A stretch of 64,000 nt of DNA, from positions 167,397 through 231,396 of the forward strand of contig NZ_JADOBE010000002.1 of NCBI RefSeq assembly GCF_015637705.1, written 5' to 3'. Shown here one piece after another: positions 7,319 to 17,690 of the stretch. The position numbers and the translations under genes are program-made. How positions within the stretch are numbered: position 1 is the first letter of the stretch; each line of letters opens with the position of its first letter. This DNA is from Pseudomonas sp. N040. Lineage in GTDB: Bacteria; Pseudomonadota; Gammaproteobacteria; Pseudomonadales; Pseudomonadaceae. The notes under the pieces are model-generated. The model worked only from the letters and a program-made list of their open reading frames with translations. It had not been told where the DNA came from and ran no database searches.

Positions 7319-9214
7319 TTACAGGGGTTCAATCGAATCGGGACGAATCACCGCCCCGAACTGTTCAATCATCTGGCGTATCAGCGGATCGTTCCTGATC
7401 GCCTCTTCCGCCTGGCGCTGGCGCTCGATGCGCTTGCGGGTATTGGCCTGCGCCGGGGTTTCCTGCGCGGGCTTGCTGATCTGGATCTGCAGGGCGATGG
7501 TACGCCCCAGGTGCTGGTCCAGGGCATCGTTCAGGCGCCGCTGCTGGCTGGCATTGAACAGCGCACTGTGCGCCGGGTCCAGATGCAGCGTCCAGTTGTC
7601 GCCGTCCCTGGCCACCAGCGTGCAGTTGGCGGCAATGCTGCCGGTCATGCCGGACAGGCCGATGGCCGGACACAACTGCAGCCACTCGGCCGCCAGCCCG
7701 GTCGCCGGCGCGACCTCAGGCAAGCTGTCCTCGACGGTCTCCTGCGCCGCGTTCGGCGGCAGGTCATCCAGGTAGTGCTGCGCCTCGCCGGCGGTCTCGT
7801 AGTAACTGTCATCCGCGGTTGGCGGCTCGTCATCGCTTGCATCCGGCTCTACCGGCGTGCCGGCTGGCGCGGCGCTCAGCGGCGGAGCAACCGCGGCGGG
7901 CTCGTCCCAGGGCAGATCGATCACGGCTGCCGGCTTGACCGGCGGTGGCGCTACCGGGGCTGGCACGCTGGCCGCCGCCGGCTGGGGCACGGGCGGCGCC
8001 GCGGGAACGGACACAGGCGCGGCTACCGGCGCCGTCTGTGCAACACCGACCACTGGGTTGGCAGCGGAATCAGCTGTGGCCTGGCTGATTCCCGGGGTCT
8101 TTAGTAATCGACCGGGCGCGCCGTCGGCATCCGCCGGGCGGAACGCCAGCATGCGCAGCAGGACCATCTCGAAGCCGTTGCGCGGTTCCGGCGCCAGCGG
8201 CAGGTCGCGCCGACCGATCAGGCCCATCTGGTAATAGAACTGCACATCTTCGGCAGGCAAGGCTTCGGCCAGGGCCAGCACGCGGTCGCGGTCGCCCTGG
8301 CCGTTGTCGACCGCCTCCGGCAGGGCCTGGGCAATCGCCACGCGGTGCAGCACGTTGAGGATCTCGGCCAGCACGCCGTTCCAGTCCGGGCCCTGCTCGG
8401 CCAGGTGGCGCACGGCCTCGAGCAGGGCCCGCGCATCGCCTTCCAGCAGGGCATTGAGCACGCCATACACCTGGCCGTGATCGAGGGTGCCGAGCATGGC
8501 ACGCACGTCGGCCGCCAGCACCTTGCCGTCACCGAAGGCGATCGCCTGATCGGTCAGGCTCATCGCATCGCGCATCGAGCCATCCGCGGCGCGGCCGAGC
8601 AGCCACAGGGCATCCGCTTCGAACGGGATGTTTTCCACCCCGAGCACATGAGTCAGGTGCTCGACCACCCGCTCCGGCGGCATGTTCTTCAGCGAGAACT
8701 GCAGGCAGCGCGAGAGGATGGTCACCGGCAGCTTCTGCGGATCGGTGGTGGCCAGCAGGAATTTGACGTGCGGTGGCGGCTCTTCGAGGGTCTTGAGCAG
8801 CGCATTGAACGAGTGCCCGGAAAGCATGTGCACTTCGTCGATCAGGTAGACCTTGTAGCGCCCGCGGCTGGGCATGTACTGCACGTTATCCAGCAGTTCG
8901 CGAGTGTCCTCGACCTTGGTGCGGCTGGCAGCATCGACTTCGATCAGGTCGATGAAGCGGCCTTCGTCGATCTCCTTGCACACCGAGCAAACGCCGCAAG
9001 GCGTGGAGCTGATGCCGGTCTCGCAGTTCAGGCACTTGGCGAGGATCCGCGCGATGGTGGTCTTGCCGACCCCGCGGGTGCCGGTGAACAGGTAGGCATG
9101 GTGCAGGCGCTGATTGTCCAGCGCGTTGATCAGGGCCTTGAGCACATGGGTCTGACCGACCATTTCGCGGAACGAGCGCGGACGCCATTTGCGGGCAAGA
9201 ACCTGATAACTCAT
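7319..9214 (-). CDS. dnaX: DNA polymerase III subunits gamma/tau
   Basis: The start [12 protein letters not shown] at 9214 is the conserved DnaX N-terminus; an upstream ATG at 9277 would add 21 unrelated residues. The 631-residue protein has Walker A GTRGVGKT at 45-52, a zinc module with C64, C73, C76 and C79, an LIDEVHMLS Walker B region and an SRC motif. A Pro/Ala-rich linker follows, then a C-terminal tau domain that would bind DnaB and the alpha subunit. It is the clamp-loader ATPase. I saw no A-AAA-AAG slippery heptamer in the linker, so gamma production by frameshift is not evident. Confidence 0.96.
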   Translation of the reverse strand: MSYQVLARKWRPRSFREMVGQTHVLKALINALDNQRLHHAYLFTGTRGVGKTTIARILAKCLNCETGISSTPCGVCSVCKEIDEGRFIDLIEVDAASRTKVEDTRELLDNVQYMPSRGRYKVYLIDEVHMLSGHSFNALLKTLEEPPPHVKFLLATTDPQKLPVTILSRCLQFSLKNMPPERVVEHLTHVLGVENIPFEADALWLLGRAADGSMRDAMSLTDQAIAFGDGKVLAADVRAMLGTLDHGQVYGVLNALLEGDARALLEAVRHLAEQGPDWNGVLAEILNVLHRVAIAQALPEAVDNGQGDRDRVLALAEALPAEDVQFYYQMGLIGRRDLPLAPEPRNGFEMVLLRMLAFRPADADGAPGRLLKTPGISQATADSAANPVVGVAQTAPVAAPVSVPAAPPVPQPAAASVPAPVAPPPVKPAAVIDLPWDEPAAVAPPLSAAPAGTPVEPDASDDEPPTADDSYYETAGEAQHYLDDLPPNAAQETVEDSLPEVAPATGLAAEWLQLCPAIGLSGMTGSIAANCTLVARDGDNWTLHLDPAHSALFNASQQRRLNDALDQHLGRTIALQIQISKPAQETPAQANTRKRIERQRQAEEAIRNDPLIRQMIEQFGAVIRPDSIEPL

Positions 9215-9344
9215 TGATATCCATCGCGGCGGGTGCTGAAGAGGGTCAATGCTAACGGAGCATGGGGCAAATTGCACCCGCGCTGGCCAGGCAACTGTCG
9301 CAAGGTCGACGGCGCTTGCCGATCGCGCCAGTTCCGGCCCGGAA

Positions 9345-9380
9345 AAGCAAAAGCCCCTGAGCTGCGAGGCTCAAGGGCTT
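9345..9380 (-). terminator. Rho-independent terminator after tRNA-Asp
   Basis: On the minus strand the sequence reads AAGCCCTTGAG, a short loop, then CTCAGGGGCTTTTG followed by further T residues. The stem is about 11 base pairs with one wobble. It lies just 3' of tRNA-Asp and upstream of dnaX, separating the two transcripts. Confidence 0.8.
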
Positions 9381-9387
9381 TCGTGTA

Positions 9388-9464
9388 TGGCGCAGCGGAC
9401 GGGACTCGAACCCGCGACCCCCGGCGTGACAGGCCGGTATTCTAACCGACTGAACTACCGCTGC
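9388..9464 (-). tRNA. tRNA-Asp(GTC)
   Basis: On the minus strand the 77-base sequence starts GCAGCGG and ends CCGCTGC-G-CCA, a perfect acceptor stem with encoded CCA. The anticodon loop CTGTCAC gives anticodon GTC, and the T arm holds GGTTCGAGTCC. All standard tRNA features are present. A terminator follows directly. Confidence 0.97.
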
Positions 9465-9594
9465 TTGTCGGTGGACTTGCGTCCGATTCACAGCCCTGTC
9501 CGGGATAACCCGGCAGTACTTGCGAGGCGCGCAATTTACGCAGACACCCCGCGCAAGTCAACACCCAATCCACCCGGCAACTGGCAGGCGCGGG

Positions 9595-9840
9595 TCAGCC
9601 GCGCTTGAGCAGGCCAACCAGAAACAGCAGCACCAGCGCGCCGATCACCGAGGTGATCAGCGAGCCGATGATCCCGGCGCCGACCTGCAGGCCCAGATAG
9701 CCGAACAGATGCCCGCCGATCACGGCGCCGACGATGCCCACCACCAGATTGCCGATCAGGCCAAAGCCGCCACCACGGATCAGCTTGCCGGCAATCCAGC
9801 CAGCCAGGGCCCCGATAAGCAGAAACAGTAGAAAGTTCAT
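9595..9840 (-). CDS. GlsB/YeaQ/YmgE family stress-response membrane protein
   Basis: The 81-residue protein is three hydrophobic helices rich in glycine (GALAGWIAGKLIRGGGFGLIG near 10-30, then VVGIVGAVIGGHLFGYLG). This is the transglycosylase-associated/GlsB family pattern. These small inner-membrane proteins are linked to envelope or general stress, without a proven biochemical activity. It stands between tRNA-Asp and metZ, 43 bases downstream of metZ's stop on the same strand. Confidence 0.9.
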   Translation of the reverse strand: MNFLLFLLIGALAGWIAGKLIRGGGFGLIGNLVVGIVGAVIGGHLFGYLGLQVGAGIIGSLITSVIGALVLLFLVGLLKRG

Positions 9841-9883
9841 CTGTACTTCTCCTCGTTAACCTTTGCCCAAGACCCTTGCCGGC

Positions 9884-11095
9884 TCAGAGCGCCGCCAGCC
9901 CGCGGGCAAGATCCGCCTGCAGGTCGGCAAGATCTTCCAGCCCGACGGCAACCCGCACCAGGCTGTCGCTGATCCCGGCCGCGGCACGATCCTCCGGCGA
10001 CAGGCGGCCGTGGGTGGTGGTGCCCGGATGGGTGATGGTGGTCTTGGCATCCCCCAGGTTGGCGGTGATCGAGATCATCCGGGTCGCGTCGATGAAGCGC
10101 CAGGCGCCATCCTTGCCGCCCTTGACCTCGAAGCTCAGCACCGCGCCAAACCCGCTCTGCTGGCGCTTGGCCAGTTCGTGCTGGGGATGGCTGGGCAGGC
10201 CGGCGTAATAGATGCGCTCGACGCCCGGCTGCTGCTCCAGCCACTCGGCCAGCGCCTGCGCCGATGCACAATGCGCCAGCATGCGCAGGCGCAGGGTTTC
10301 CAGGCCCTTGAGGAACACCCAGGCGTTGAACGGGCTCAGCGTGGGGCCGGCGGTACGCAGGAAGCCGACCACTTCCTTCATCTGCTCGGCGCGCCCGGCG
10401 ACCACCCCGCCCAGGCAGCGGCCCTGGCCATCGATGTACTTGGTCGCCGAGTGAATCACGATGTCGGCCCCCAGGTTCAGGGGCTTCTGCAGGACCGGCG
10501 TACAAAAGCAGTTATCCACCGCCAGCAGGGCGCCCCTGGCATGCGCCAGGTCCGCCAGGGCAGCGATGTCCACCAGTTCGGCCAGCGGATTGGACGGCGA
10601 TTCGACAAACAGCAGCCGGGTATTCGGCCGGAAGGCCTGTGCCCAGGCATCCAGGTCGATCAGCGGCACATAATCCACCTGCACGCCGAAGCGCTTGAAA
10701 TACTTCTCGAACAGGGTGACGGTCGCACCGAACACGCTGCGCGACACCAGCACATGGTCGCCGGCACTGCACAGGCTCATGACCGTGGCCAGGATCGCCG
10801 CCATCCCGGAGGATGTGGCAACCGCTTGCTCAGCGCCCTCGAGCAGCGCGATGCGCTCCTCGAAGGCACGCACGGTGGGGTTGGTGTAGCGCGAGTAGAC
10901 GTTCCCCGGCACCTCGCCGGAAAACCGGGCAGCCGCATCCGCCGCCGAGCGGAAAACATAGCTGGAGGTGAAAAACAGCGGCTCGCCATGCTCGCCTTCC
11001 GGCGAACGGCGCTGCCCGCCACGCACGGCGAGGGTGTCGAAAGCGGCACCCTCGAGGTCGCTGTCCAGCCGACCGGCTTCCCATTCTGCTGTCAT
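9884..11095 (-). CDS. metZ: O-succinylhomoserine sulfhydrylase
   Basis: The 403-residue protein is a Cys/Met-metabolism PLP enzyme of normal length. The PLP lysine is K219 in IHSATKYIDG, and YSRYTNPTV (67-75) is the family's substrate/phosphate loop. In Pseudomonas the enzyme at this position, downstream of purF, is MetZ, which makes homocysteine directly from O-succinylhomoserine and sulfide. It follows purF by 12 bases in one operon. A cystathionine gamma-synthase function cannot be excluded from sequence, but the gene order favours MetZ. Confidence 0.92.
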   Translation of the reverse strand: MTAEWEAGRLDSDLEGAAFDTLAVRGGQRRSPEGEHGEPLFFTSSYVFRSAADAAARFSGEVPGNVYSRYTNPTVRAFEERIALLEGAEQAVATSSGMAAILATVMSLCSAGDHVLVSRSVFGATVTLFEKYFKRFGVQVDYVPLIDLDAWAQAFRPNTRLLFVESPSNPLAELVDIAALADLAHARGALLAVDNCFCTPVLQKPLNLGADIVIHSATKYIDGQGRCLGGVVAGRAEQMKEVVGFLRTAGPTLSPFNAWVFLKGLETLRLRMLAHCASAQALAEWLEQQPGVERIYYAGLPSHPQHELAKRQQSGFGAVLSFEVKGGKDGAWRFIDATRMISITANLGDAKTTITHPGTTTHGRLSPEDRAAAGISDSLVRVAVGLEDLADLQADLARGLAAL

Positions 11096-11107
11096 GCCGC
11101 AGGTTCC

Positions 11108-12613
11108 TCAGTTGTTGTGCAGGTCGATGATCGCGCTGACAACCTGGCCACCGGCTTTCGTGGCGTCATTGCGCGCCTGCTCGATACGGTTCAGGTAGCT
11201 CTCGCTGACATCTCCGGTGATGTACTCGCCGGTAAACACCGAGCTGTCAAAGTCCTTGACGTTGGCATTGCCCTCGCTCACCGCATCTTCCAGGTCCTTG
11301 AGGTCCTGGTAGACCAGCCAGTCGGCGCCGATCAGTTCGGCCACCTCTTCGGTGCTGCGGCCATGGGCGATCAGCTCATGGGCGCTGGGCATGTCGATGC
11401 CGTAGACATTCGGGTAGCGTACCGCCGGCGCCGCCGAACAGAAGTAGACATTCTTCGCCCCGGCTTCGCGGGCCATCTGGATGATCTGCTTGCAGGTCGT
11501 ACCGCGGACGATCGAGTCATCCACCAGCATCACGTTCTTGCCGCGAAACTCCAGCTCGATCGCATTGAGCTTCTGCCGCACGGATTTCTTGCGCGCCGCC
11601 TGGCCGGGCATGATGAAGGTGCGGCCGATGTAGCGATTCTTGACGAAGCCCTCGCGGAATTTCACGCCGAGCCGGTTCGCCAGCTCCAGTGCCGACGTAC
11701 GGCTGGTGTCCGGGATCGGGATGACCACGTCGATGCCATGCTCCGGGCGCTCGCGCATGATCTTCTCGGCCAGTTTCTCGCCCATGCGCAGCCGCGCCTT
11801 GTACACCGAAACGCCATCGATGATCGAGTCCGGGCGGGCCAGGTAGACATGCTCGAAGATGCAGGGGGCGTAGTGCGGGTGCTCCGCGCACTGGCGGGTG
11901 AACAGCCGGCCGTCTTCGGTAATGTAAACCGCCTCGCCGGGTGCCAGGTCACGGATCAGGGTAAAGCCGAGCACATCCAGCGCCACGCTTTCCGAGGCGA
12001 TCATGTACTCGACGCCCTCGTCGGTATGCCGTTGGCCAAACACGATCGGGCGGATCGCATTCGGGTCACGGAAACCGACGATGCCATAGCCGGTAATCAT
12101 CGCGACCACCGCGTAACCGCCGCGGCAACGCCCATGCACCCCGGCAACCGCGGCGAACACATCGTCTTCGGTCGGCTGCAGCTTGTTGCGCACCGCCAGT
12201 TCATGGGCGAACACGTTGAGCAGCACTTCCGAATCGGAATTGGTGTTCACATGGCGCAGGTCGGACTCGTAGATTTCCTTGGCCAGCTGCTCGACGTTGG
12301 TCAGGTTGCCGTTGTGCGCCAGGGTGATGCCATAGGGCGAGTTGACATAGAACGGCTGCGCTTCCGCGGAACTGGAGCTGCCCGCCGTCGGATAACGTAC
12401 ATGGCCAATCCCCATGTGCCCCACCAGGCGCTGCATGTGGCGCTGCTGGAAGACGTCGCGGACCAGTCCGTTGTCCTTGCGCAGGAACAGCCGGCCGGCA
12501 TTGCTGGTGACGATACCGGCAGCGTCCTGACCACGATGCTGGAGAACGGTGAGCGCGTCATACAGCGACTGGTTGACGTTGGATTTTCCGACAATTCCGA
12601 CAATGCCACACAT
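11108..12613 (-). CDS. purF: Amidophosphoribosyltransferase
   Basis: The start is placed at 12613 so that the mature enzyme begins with the nucleophile Cys of MCGIVGIVG; an ATG three codons upstream would bury it. The 501-residue protein joins an N-terminal Ntn glutaminase domain to a phosphoribosyltransferase domain with the PRPP loop [13 protein letters not shown]. It catalyses the first committed step of purine synthesis, PRPP plus glutamine to phosphoribosylamine. It lies between cvpA and metZ in the usual Pseudomonas order. Confidence 0.97.
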   Translation of the reverse strand: MCGIVGIVGKSNVNQSLYDALTVLQHRGQDAAGIVTSNAGRLFLRKDNGLVRDVFQQRHMQRLVGHMGIGHVRYPTAGSSSSAEAQPFYVNSPYGITLAHNGNLTNVEQLAKEIYESDLRHVNTNSDSEVLLNVFAHELAVRNKLQPTEDDVFAAVAGVHGRCRGGYAVVAMITGYGIVGFRDPNAIRPIVFGQRHTDEGVEYMIASESVALDVLGFTLIRDLAPGEAVYITEDGRLFTRQCAEHPHYAPCIFEHVYLARPDSIIDGVSVYKARLRMGEKLAEKIMRERPEHGIDVVIPIPDTSRTSALELANRLGVKFREGFVKNRYIGRTFIMPGQAARKKSVRQKLNAIELEFRGKNVMLVDDSIVRGTTCKQIIQMAREAGAKNVYFCSAAPAVRYPNVYGIDMPSAHELIAHGRSTEEVAELIGADWLVYQDLKDLEDAVSEGNANVKDFDSSVFTGEYITGDVSESYLNRIEQARNDATKAGGQVVSAIIDLHNN

Positions 12614-12637
12614 GTGACGCAACCCCTACGTTGTGAA

Positions 12638-13159
12638 TCAAGAATTTGCAGGCAAGTGCAGCGCACTCGCAGGAGACCAGCCGTCGGTCAGATCCAGAAT
12701 GAAGGTCTTCGACCAGTCGGCCACCATCAGAAAGTGCGGGATCAAAACCGACTGTTGCCACCAGGGATCCTGCTGCACCGGTGCCAGGCTGAGCAGGCCG
12801 ACCAGCACCACCACCAGCAAGGCGCCGCGCGCCGCACCAAAGGTCATGCCCAGAAAGCGATCCGTGCCGGACAGGCCGGTGACCCGCACCAGTTCACTGA
12901 GCAGATAGTTGACCAGCGCCCCCAGCACCAGGGTGGCCAGGAACAGAATGGCGCAGCCGGCGATGACCCGCACCGATGGTATTTCGATGAACTCCACCAG
13001 GTGCTCTGCCAGGGCGCCGCCAAACATCCAGGCGATGGTCCCGGCGACGACCCAGGTCAGCAAGGACAGCGCTTCCTTGACGAAGCCGCGGCGCAAGCTG
13101 ATCAGGCAGGAAACGCAGACAATGGCGACGATGCCCCAATCTACCCAAGTGAATGCCAC
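12638..13159 (-). CDS. cvpA: CvpA family inner-membrane protein
   Basis: The 173-residue protein has four hydrophobic segments, beginning WVDWGIVAIVCVSCLISLRR, and the family's position directly upstream of purF (24-base gap). CvpA was named for colicin V production and is needed for envelope-stress tolerance in several gammaproteobacteria; its biochemical role is unsettled. Length and context fit without oddities. Confidence 0.93.
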   Translation of the reverse strand: MAFTWVDWGIVAIVCVSCLISLRRGFVKEALSLLTWVVAGTIAWMFGGALAEHLVEFIEIPSVRVIAGCAILFLATLVLGALVNYLLSELVRVTGLSGTDRFLGMTFGAARGALLVVVLVGLLSLAPVQQDPWWQQSVLIPHFLMVADWSKTFILDLTDGWSPASALHLPANS

Positions 13160-13225
13160 TGTTTCGTCCGCCGCTGAAAAGGGGGTGCATTCTAACAGAG
13201 CGACTCTGCCCGGGTAAGGCGCTGA

Positions 13226-13798
13226 TTACTGCGCTTCGGGCTCGAAACGCACGATAAAGCCATCCAGTTTCTGCTGACGCTTGAGCTGATCGCGCAAACG
13301 GTCAGCTTCCGCGCGCTCCACCACCGGCCCGACCAGCACCCGGTTCTTGCCTTCGAAACTGCGCACATAGGCGTTGTAACCCTTGCTGCGCAGCTTCTGC
13401 TGCAAGTCCTGGGCGCTGGAAAGGCTGGCCAGACTGGCAAGCTGAACCGACCAGGTAACGGGCAGGCTGTTCCGGTCCAGATGGCTGGCCGGCGCGTTGC
13501 CCGGGTCAGCCTGGGCTGGAGCGGCTGCAGTGGCCGGTGCGGCAACCGGTGGTGGCGCGACCAGCGCCTGTGCACTGGCTGCCGGATCTTCCGGCAATGG
13601 CTCCGGCTCCGGCACCACAACAGGCTCCTGGGTAACCGGGACCATCGCCGGTGCCGGTGGCATTGGTGGCGCGTCGACAACCACCTGGCGCAGGTCATCC
13701 GGGCGCGAAAACAGCATCGGCAGGAAAATGACGGCAAGCGCAACCAGCACCAGGGCGCCAACGATGCGTTGCTTGAGGCTCTTATCCAGTACAGCCAT
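13226..13798 (-). CDS. dedD: SPOR-domain cell division protein (DedD-like)
   Basis: The start [20 protein letters not shown] at 13798 gives 190 residues: a short cytoplasmic start, one membrane helix at about 12-31, a Pro/Val/Ala/Glu-rich periplasmic linker, and a C-terminal SPOR domain (TWSVQLASLASLSSAQDLQQ onward). SPOR domains bind denuded septal peptidoglycan. The gene start overlaps folC by 17 bases, as in the conserved folC-dedD-cvpA-purF string. It is named by context and layout. Confidence 0.9.
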   Translation of the reverse strand: MAVLDKSLKQRIVGALVLVALAVIFLPMLFSRPDDLRQVVVDAPPMPPAPAMVPVTQEPVVVPEPEPLPEDPAASAQALVAPPPVAAPATAAAPAQADPGNAPASHLDRNSLPVTWSVQLASLASLSSAQDLQQKLRSKGYNAYVRSFEGKNRVLVGPVVERAEADRLRDQLKRQQKLDGFIVRFEPEAQ

Positions 13799-15080
13799 TT
13801 CCAGCTCCCCTCTGCGCCAGCCAGGCCAGCGCTTCCGCCACACAATAAAAAGATCCGAACACCAGCACTTCATCACCCTCGGCAGCCTGCCGGCACTGTG
13901 CCTCCAGCGCCTCGCCGATCGACCCATGCCGGCTGGCCTGCACACCCGCCTTGAGCAACTCGTCGTGCAGCTCGAGCGCCGACCGCGAGCGCGGTGAAGG
14001 CAACGCTGTCACCGCCCATTGGCTGATTTCAGCCTGGATTGCCTGCACCACCCCCGCAAGATCCTTGTCCGCGAGCAGGCCGAAAACCGCCAGGCGCCGG
14101 CCTGCAAGCGGTGTCTCGCGTAAACGCCGCGCGAGAAACTCGCAGGCATGCGGATTATGCCCAACATCCAGCAACAGCGAGAGTCTCTTGCCCTGAAATT
14201 CGAGGCTGTGCCGCTCCAGCCTGCCGCTCAGGCGGGTGCGCTGCAAGGCAAGCGACAACTGCGCTGGCTGCCAGCCCAGATCGAGAAGACTGAAGGCCTG
14301 CAGGGCCAGCGCCGCGTTCTCCAGGGGCAGGTCCAGCAGTGGCAGATCGTGCAGTTCACGCACCTGCCCTGCCCGGTCGAGACCCTGCCAATGCCAACCT
14401 GCAGGCGTTAGCGCCAGGTCAAAATCCCGTCCGCGAAGGTAAAAAGGCGCTGCCAGCACGGCAGCCTGCTGCAGCAGCACTGCCGGCGGGTCGAGATCGC
14501 CGCAGACGACGGGTATGCCCGGGCGAAAAATTCCGGCCTTTTCGACAGCCACGCTCTCGCGGGTATCGCCGAGCCAATCCGCATGATCCAGAGCGATACT
14601 GGTTACGATGGCGAGATCCGCATCGATCAGATTGACCGCATCCAGCCTGCCGCCGAGGCCGACCTCAAGCACGGCAAAATCCAGGGCAGCCTGCTGGAAC
14701 AGCCAGAACGCCGCCAGGGTGCCCATTTCGAAGTAGGTCAGGGATATTTCCTGCCGCGCCGACTCAACCACCGCAAAGGCGGCACACAACTCGGCATCCG
14801 TCGCCTGCTGGCGGTCGATGACCACCCGCTCGTTGTAGCGCAGCAGATGGGGCGAGGCATAGACGCCTACGCGCAATCCCTGGCCGAGCAGCAGCTCGGC
14901 GAGAAATGCGCAGGTTGAACCCTTGCCGTTGGTGCCAGTGACCGTGACAACCCGCCCGGCGGGTCGGCGCAAGCCCATGCGCTCGGCCACCTGGCGCACC
15001 CGATCAAGGCCCATGTCGATGGCGGTCGGATGCAACTGCTCCAGGTAGGCCAGCCAGTCCGGCAGGCTCCGTTCGGTCAT
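13782..15080 (-). CDS. folC: Bifunctional folylpolyglutamate/dihydrofolate synthase
   Basis: The 432-residue protein has the Mur-ligase ATP loop TGTNGKGST at 48-56 and the family's HNPHACEFL motif in its C-terminal domain. It adds glutamate to dihydropteroate and to reduced folates, using ATP. Its ATG overlaps the accD stop by 4 bases and its end overlaps the SPOR gene, so accD-folC-dedD are translationally coupled. Confidence 0.96.
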   Translation of the reverse strand: MTERSLPDWLAYLEQLHPTAIDMGLDRVRQVAERMGLRRPAGRVVTVTGTNGKGSTCAFLAELLLGQGLRVGVYASPHLLRYNERVVIDRQQATDAELCAAFAVVESARQEISLTYFEMGTLAAFWLFQQAALDFAVLEVGLGGRLDAVNLIDADLAIVTSIALDHADWLGDTRESVAVEKAGIFRPGIPVVCGDLDPPAVLLQQAAVLAAPFYLRGRDFDLALTPAGWHWQGLDRAGQVRELHDLPLLDLPLENAALALQAFSLLDLGWQPAQLSLALQRTRLSGRLERHSLEFQGKRLSLLLDVGHNPHACEFLARRLRETPLAGRRLAVFGLLADKDLAGVVQAIQAEISQWAVTALPSPRSRSALELHDELLKAGVQASRHGSIGEALEAQCRQAAEGDEVLVFGSFYCVAEALAWLAQRGAGNGCTG

Positions 15081-15952
15081 GCGGTCTGGGCGGGACTGGG
15101 CAGGTGCTGCATCTGGGCCAGCAGGCGGGCCAGACGCTCACGCAACTCCGCGCGCGGAATGATCATGTCAATCGCCCCATGATCGAGCAGGAACTCGCTG
15201 CGCTGGAATCCTTCCGGCAGCTTTTCCCGAACCGTCTGCTCGATTACCCGCGGACCGGCAAACCCGATCAGCGCCTTGGGCTCGGCGACGATCACATCGC
15301 CCAGCATCGCCAGACTGGCCGATACACCGCCGTACACCGGATCGGTCAGCACGGAAATGAAAGGCACGCCCTCTTCACGCAGACGTGCCAGCACCGCTGA
15401 GGTCTTGGCCATCTGCATCAGGGAAATCAGGGCTTCCTGCATGCGCGCGCCCCCCGAGGCGGCGAAGCAGACCAGCGGGCAGCGCTGTTCCAGCGCAACG
15501 TTGGCCGCGCGGACGAAGCGTTCGCCGACGATGGCGCCCATCGAGCCGCCCATGAAGCCGAACTCGAAGGCGCAGGCGACAATCGGCATGCCCTGGAGTT
15601 TTCCGCTCAAGGCAATCAGCGCATCTGTCTCGCCGGTATCCTTTTGTGCCGCCAGCAAGCGGTCCTTGTAGCGCTTGCCATCGCGGAACTTCAAGCGATC
15701 AACCGGCTCCAGGTCTGCCCCGATTTCCTGGCGGCCGTCCGCATCGAGAAACAGGTCCAGACGGGTGCGCGCATCGATGCGCATGTGGTGGTTGCACTTC
15801 GGACATACATCCAGGGTCTTTTCCAGCTCGGGCCGGTACAGCACGGCATCACAGGACGGGCACTTGTGCCAAAGCCCCTCGGGCACGGAGCTTTTCTTGA
15901 CCTCGGAACGCATGATCGAGGGGATCAACTTATCTCTCAACCAGTTGCTCAT
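15077..15952 (-). CDS. accD: Acetyl-CoA carboxylase carboxyltransferase beta subunit
   Basis: The 291-residue protein begins with a zinc ribbon, C31, C34, C50 and C53, and continues into the crotonase-fold carboxyltransferase domain, including [20 protein letters not shown]. It pairs with AccA to move carboxybiotin's carboxyl group to acetyl-CoA, giving malonyl-CoA for fatty-acid synthesis. It starts the tight accD-folC-dedD-cvpA-purF group. Confidence 0.97.
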   Translation of the reverse strand: MSNWLRDKLIPSIMRSEVKKSSVPEGLWHKCPSCDAVLYRPELEKTLDVCPKCNHHMRIDARTRLDLFLDADGRQEIGADLEPVDRLKFRDGKRYKDRLLAAQKDTGETDALIALSGKLQGMPIVACAFEFGFMGGSMGAIVGERFVRAANVALEQRCPLVCFAASGGARMQEALISLMQMAKTSAVLARLREEGVPFISVLTDPVYGGVSASLAMLGDVIVAEPKALIGFAGPRVIEQTVREKLPEGFQRSEFLLDHGAIDMIIPRAELRERLARLLAQMQHLPSPAQTA

Positions 15953-16147
15953 GCTCTAACTCTCCAAAACCGCAACACTGGAAACTCCGGGATTACCCCT
16001 GGCGAGCCGCCTGAAAATTAATGATTGTCTGCCGGTTGCCCGGCGCTGGCAAACCCGGACACTGCCCGACAAGCCGGCAAGCAGCATCAGCGCCAACTGC
16101 CCCGCTGCCTCGCAACAGGCTAGCTGACGGCCACTCTGGCCAGACCG

Positions 16148-16774
16148 TCACATCGATAACTCTTTGCAGGCCCGAATAAAGGCCTGAATCTTGCCGGCAT
16201 CCTTGATGCCCTTGCTGATTTCTACCCCGCCACTGACATCCACCGCGTAGGGGCGCACCCGGGTGATCGCAGCCCGCACATTCGCCGAATTCAGCCCTCC
16301 GGCCAGAATTACCGGGCAAGGCAGCTTGTCTGGCACCAGTGACCAGTCGAATGACTCGCCGGTTCCGCCGGGGACACCGGCAACGAAGGTATCCAGCAAT
16401 ATGCCTGCAGCACCGGGATAACGGGCGACCTGTGCCCGAATATCGTCTCCGGCCTTCACCCGCAGGGCTTTCAGGTAAGGCCGGCGATAACCCTCGCAGT
16501 CGGCAGGGGTTTCATCTCCGTGGAACTGCAGCATGTCGAGCGGCAGTGCAGCGAGGATTTCGTTCAGCTCGCCGCGACTGGCATTGACGAACAGGCCAAC
16601 CGTGGTAACAAACGGCGGCAATGCCGCAATGATCGCGCGCGCCTGCTCAATACTTACGGCCCGGGGGCTCTTCGCATAGAACACCAGGCCGATGGCATCG
16701 GCGCCTGCAGCGGCAGCCGCCAGTGCGTCCTCGACTCGGGTAATTCCACAGATCTTGATACGCACAATGGTCAA
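16148..16774 (-). CDS. trpF: Phosphoribosylanthranilate isomerase
   Basis: The 208-residue TIM-barrel protein carries the signature KICGITR with C9 as general base and the FHGDETP phosphate-side segment. It converts phosphoribosylanthranilate to CdRP in tryptophan synthesis. The start is a TTG at 16774 with only a weak ribosome site; a GTG at 16765 is the alternative and would give VRIKICGIT. It sits between truA and accD, as usual in Pseudomonas, away from other trp genes. About 195 bases with no clear gene separate it from accD. Confidence 0.94.
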   Translation of the reverse strand: MTIVRIKICGITRVEDALAAAAAGADAIGLVFYAKSPRAVSIEQARAIIAALPPFVTTVGLFVNASRGELNEILAALPLDMLQFHGDETPADCEGYRRPYLKALRVKAGDDIRAQVARYPGAAGILLDTFVAGVPGGTGESFDWSLVPDKLPCPVILAGGLNSANVRAAITRVRPYAVDVSGGVEISKGIKDAGKIQAFIRACKELSM

Positions 16775-16826
16775 CTTGGATTATCCGGGCAATGAACCTG
16801 ATGTTAGCAAAGGCCGCCCTGCTGCG

Positions 16827-17687
16827 TCAGCTTGCCGCCTCAGGCAAGGCTGAAAGGAAGTGCGGACCGGTGTAGCGCTGAGGCAAGTCGAACTCCGCCG
16901 GATAATCGACCTGGACCAGATAGAGCCCGTAAGGATGCGCGGTAACCCCGCCGGTTCGACGTACCCGCGTCTCCAGGACCTCCCTGGCCCATTCGACGGG
17001 TCGCTCGCCGGCACCGATGGTCATCAGTACGCCGGCTATGTTGCGCACCATGTGGTGGAGAAACGCATTGGCGCGAATATCCAGGACGATGAACTTGCCA
17101 TGCTCGATCAGCTGCAGGTGATGCACCGTCTTGATCGGTGACTTGGCCTGGCACTGCCTGGCCCGGAAGGCACTGAAGTCGTGCGTACCAACCAGACAGG
17201 ACGCGGCTGCGCGCATAAGGGTCACGTCGAGCGGACGATGGTTCCAGGTGACCTCTTCGGCCATGTGCGCAGGACGAATCTGGTCGTTGTAGATCACATA
17301 GCGATAACGCCTGGCCATGGCACTGAAGCGCGCATCGAAATGGCCGGGCATCGCGCGCGCCCAGGTCACGCTTATATCGGGCGCCAGGTTCATGTTGGCC
17401 CCCATCACCCAGGCGTGCATGGAGCGATCCACCTCGGTTTCGAAGTGCACCACCTGCCCGCAGGCATGCACCAGCGCATCGGTCCGGCCGGCGCAACTGA
17501 GCCTGACCGGAGCGCCGCCCGCGACCTTGGACAAAGCCTTTTCCAGACTCTCCTGAATCGACGGAACGCCCGCTCTCTGTCGCTGAAAGCCACGGTAGCG
17601 GGAGCCCTTGTACTCAACCCCGAGGGCTATCCTGAAAACGCCAGCGGCAGCCATGTCGGCTGCCGCTGGTGACAATACTTCAGACAT
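16827..17687 (-). CDS. truA: tRNA pseudouridine(38-40) synthase
   Basis: The 286-residue protein has the TruA catalytic segment CAGRTDALVHACGQ with Asp70 as nucleophile, and the usual length. It makes pseudouridine at positions 38-40 of the tRNA anticodon arm. It begins 3 bases after the fimV stop, so co-transcription with fimV is nearly certain. Leu replaces Gly in the common RTDAGVHA form, a common variation. Confidence 0.96.
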   Translation of the reverse strand: MSEVLSPAAADMAAAGVFRIALGVEYKGSRYRGFQRQRAGVPSIQESLEKALSKVAGGAPVRLSCAGRTDALVHACGQVVHFETEVDRSMHAWVMGANMNLAPDISVTWARAMPGHFDARFSAMARRYRYVIYNDQIRPAHMAEEVTWNHRPLDVTLMRAAASCLVGTHDFSAFRARQCQAKSPIKTVHHLQLIEHGKFIVLDIRANAFLHHMVRNIAGVLMTIGAGERPVEWAREVLETRVRRTGGVTAHPYGLYLVQVDYPAEFDLPQRYTGPHFLSALPEAAS

Positions 17688-17690
17688 TTA

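Noticed and set aside
7800..8110. Programmed frameshift site in dnaX
   Set aside because: The linker region shows no A-AAA-AAG run or long A tract on the coding strand, so a gamma/tau frameshift cannot be supported.
9863..13177. A 1104-codon open frame on the plus strand
   Set aside because: It is the mirror of metZ, purF and cvpA, has no recognisable domain, and arises from GC-rich third positions.
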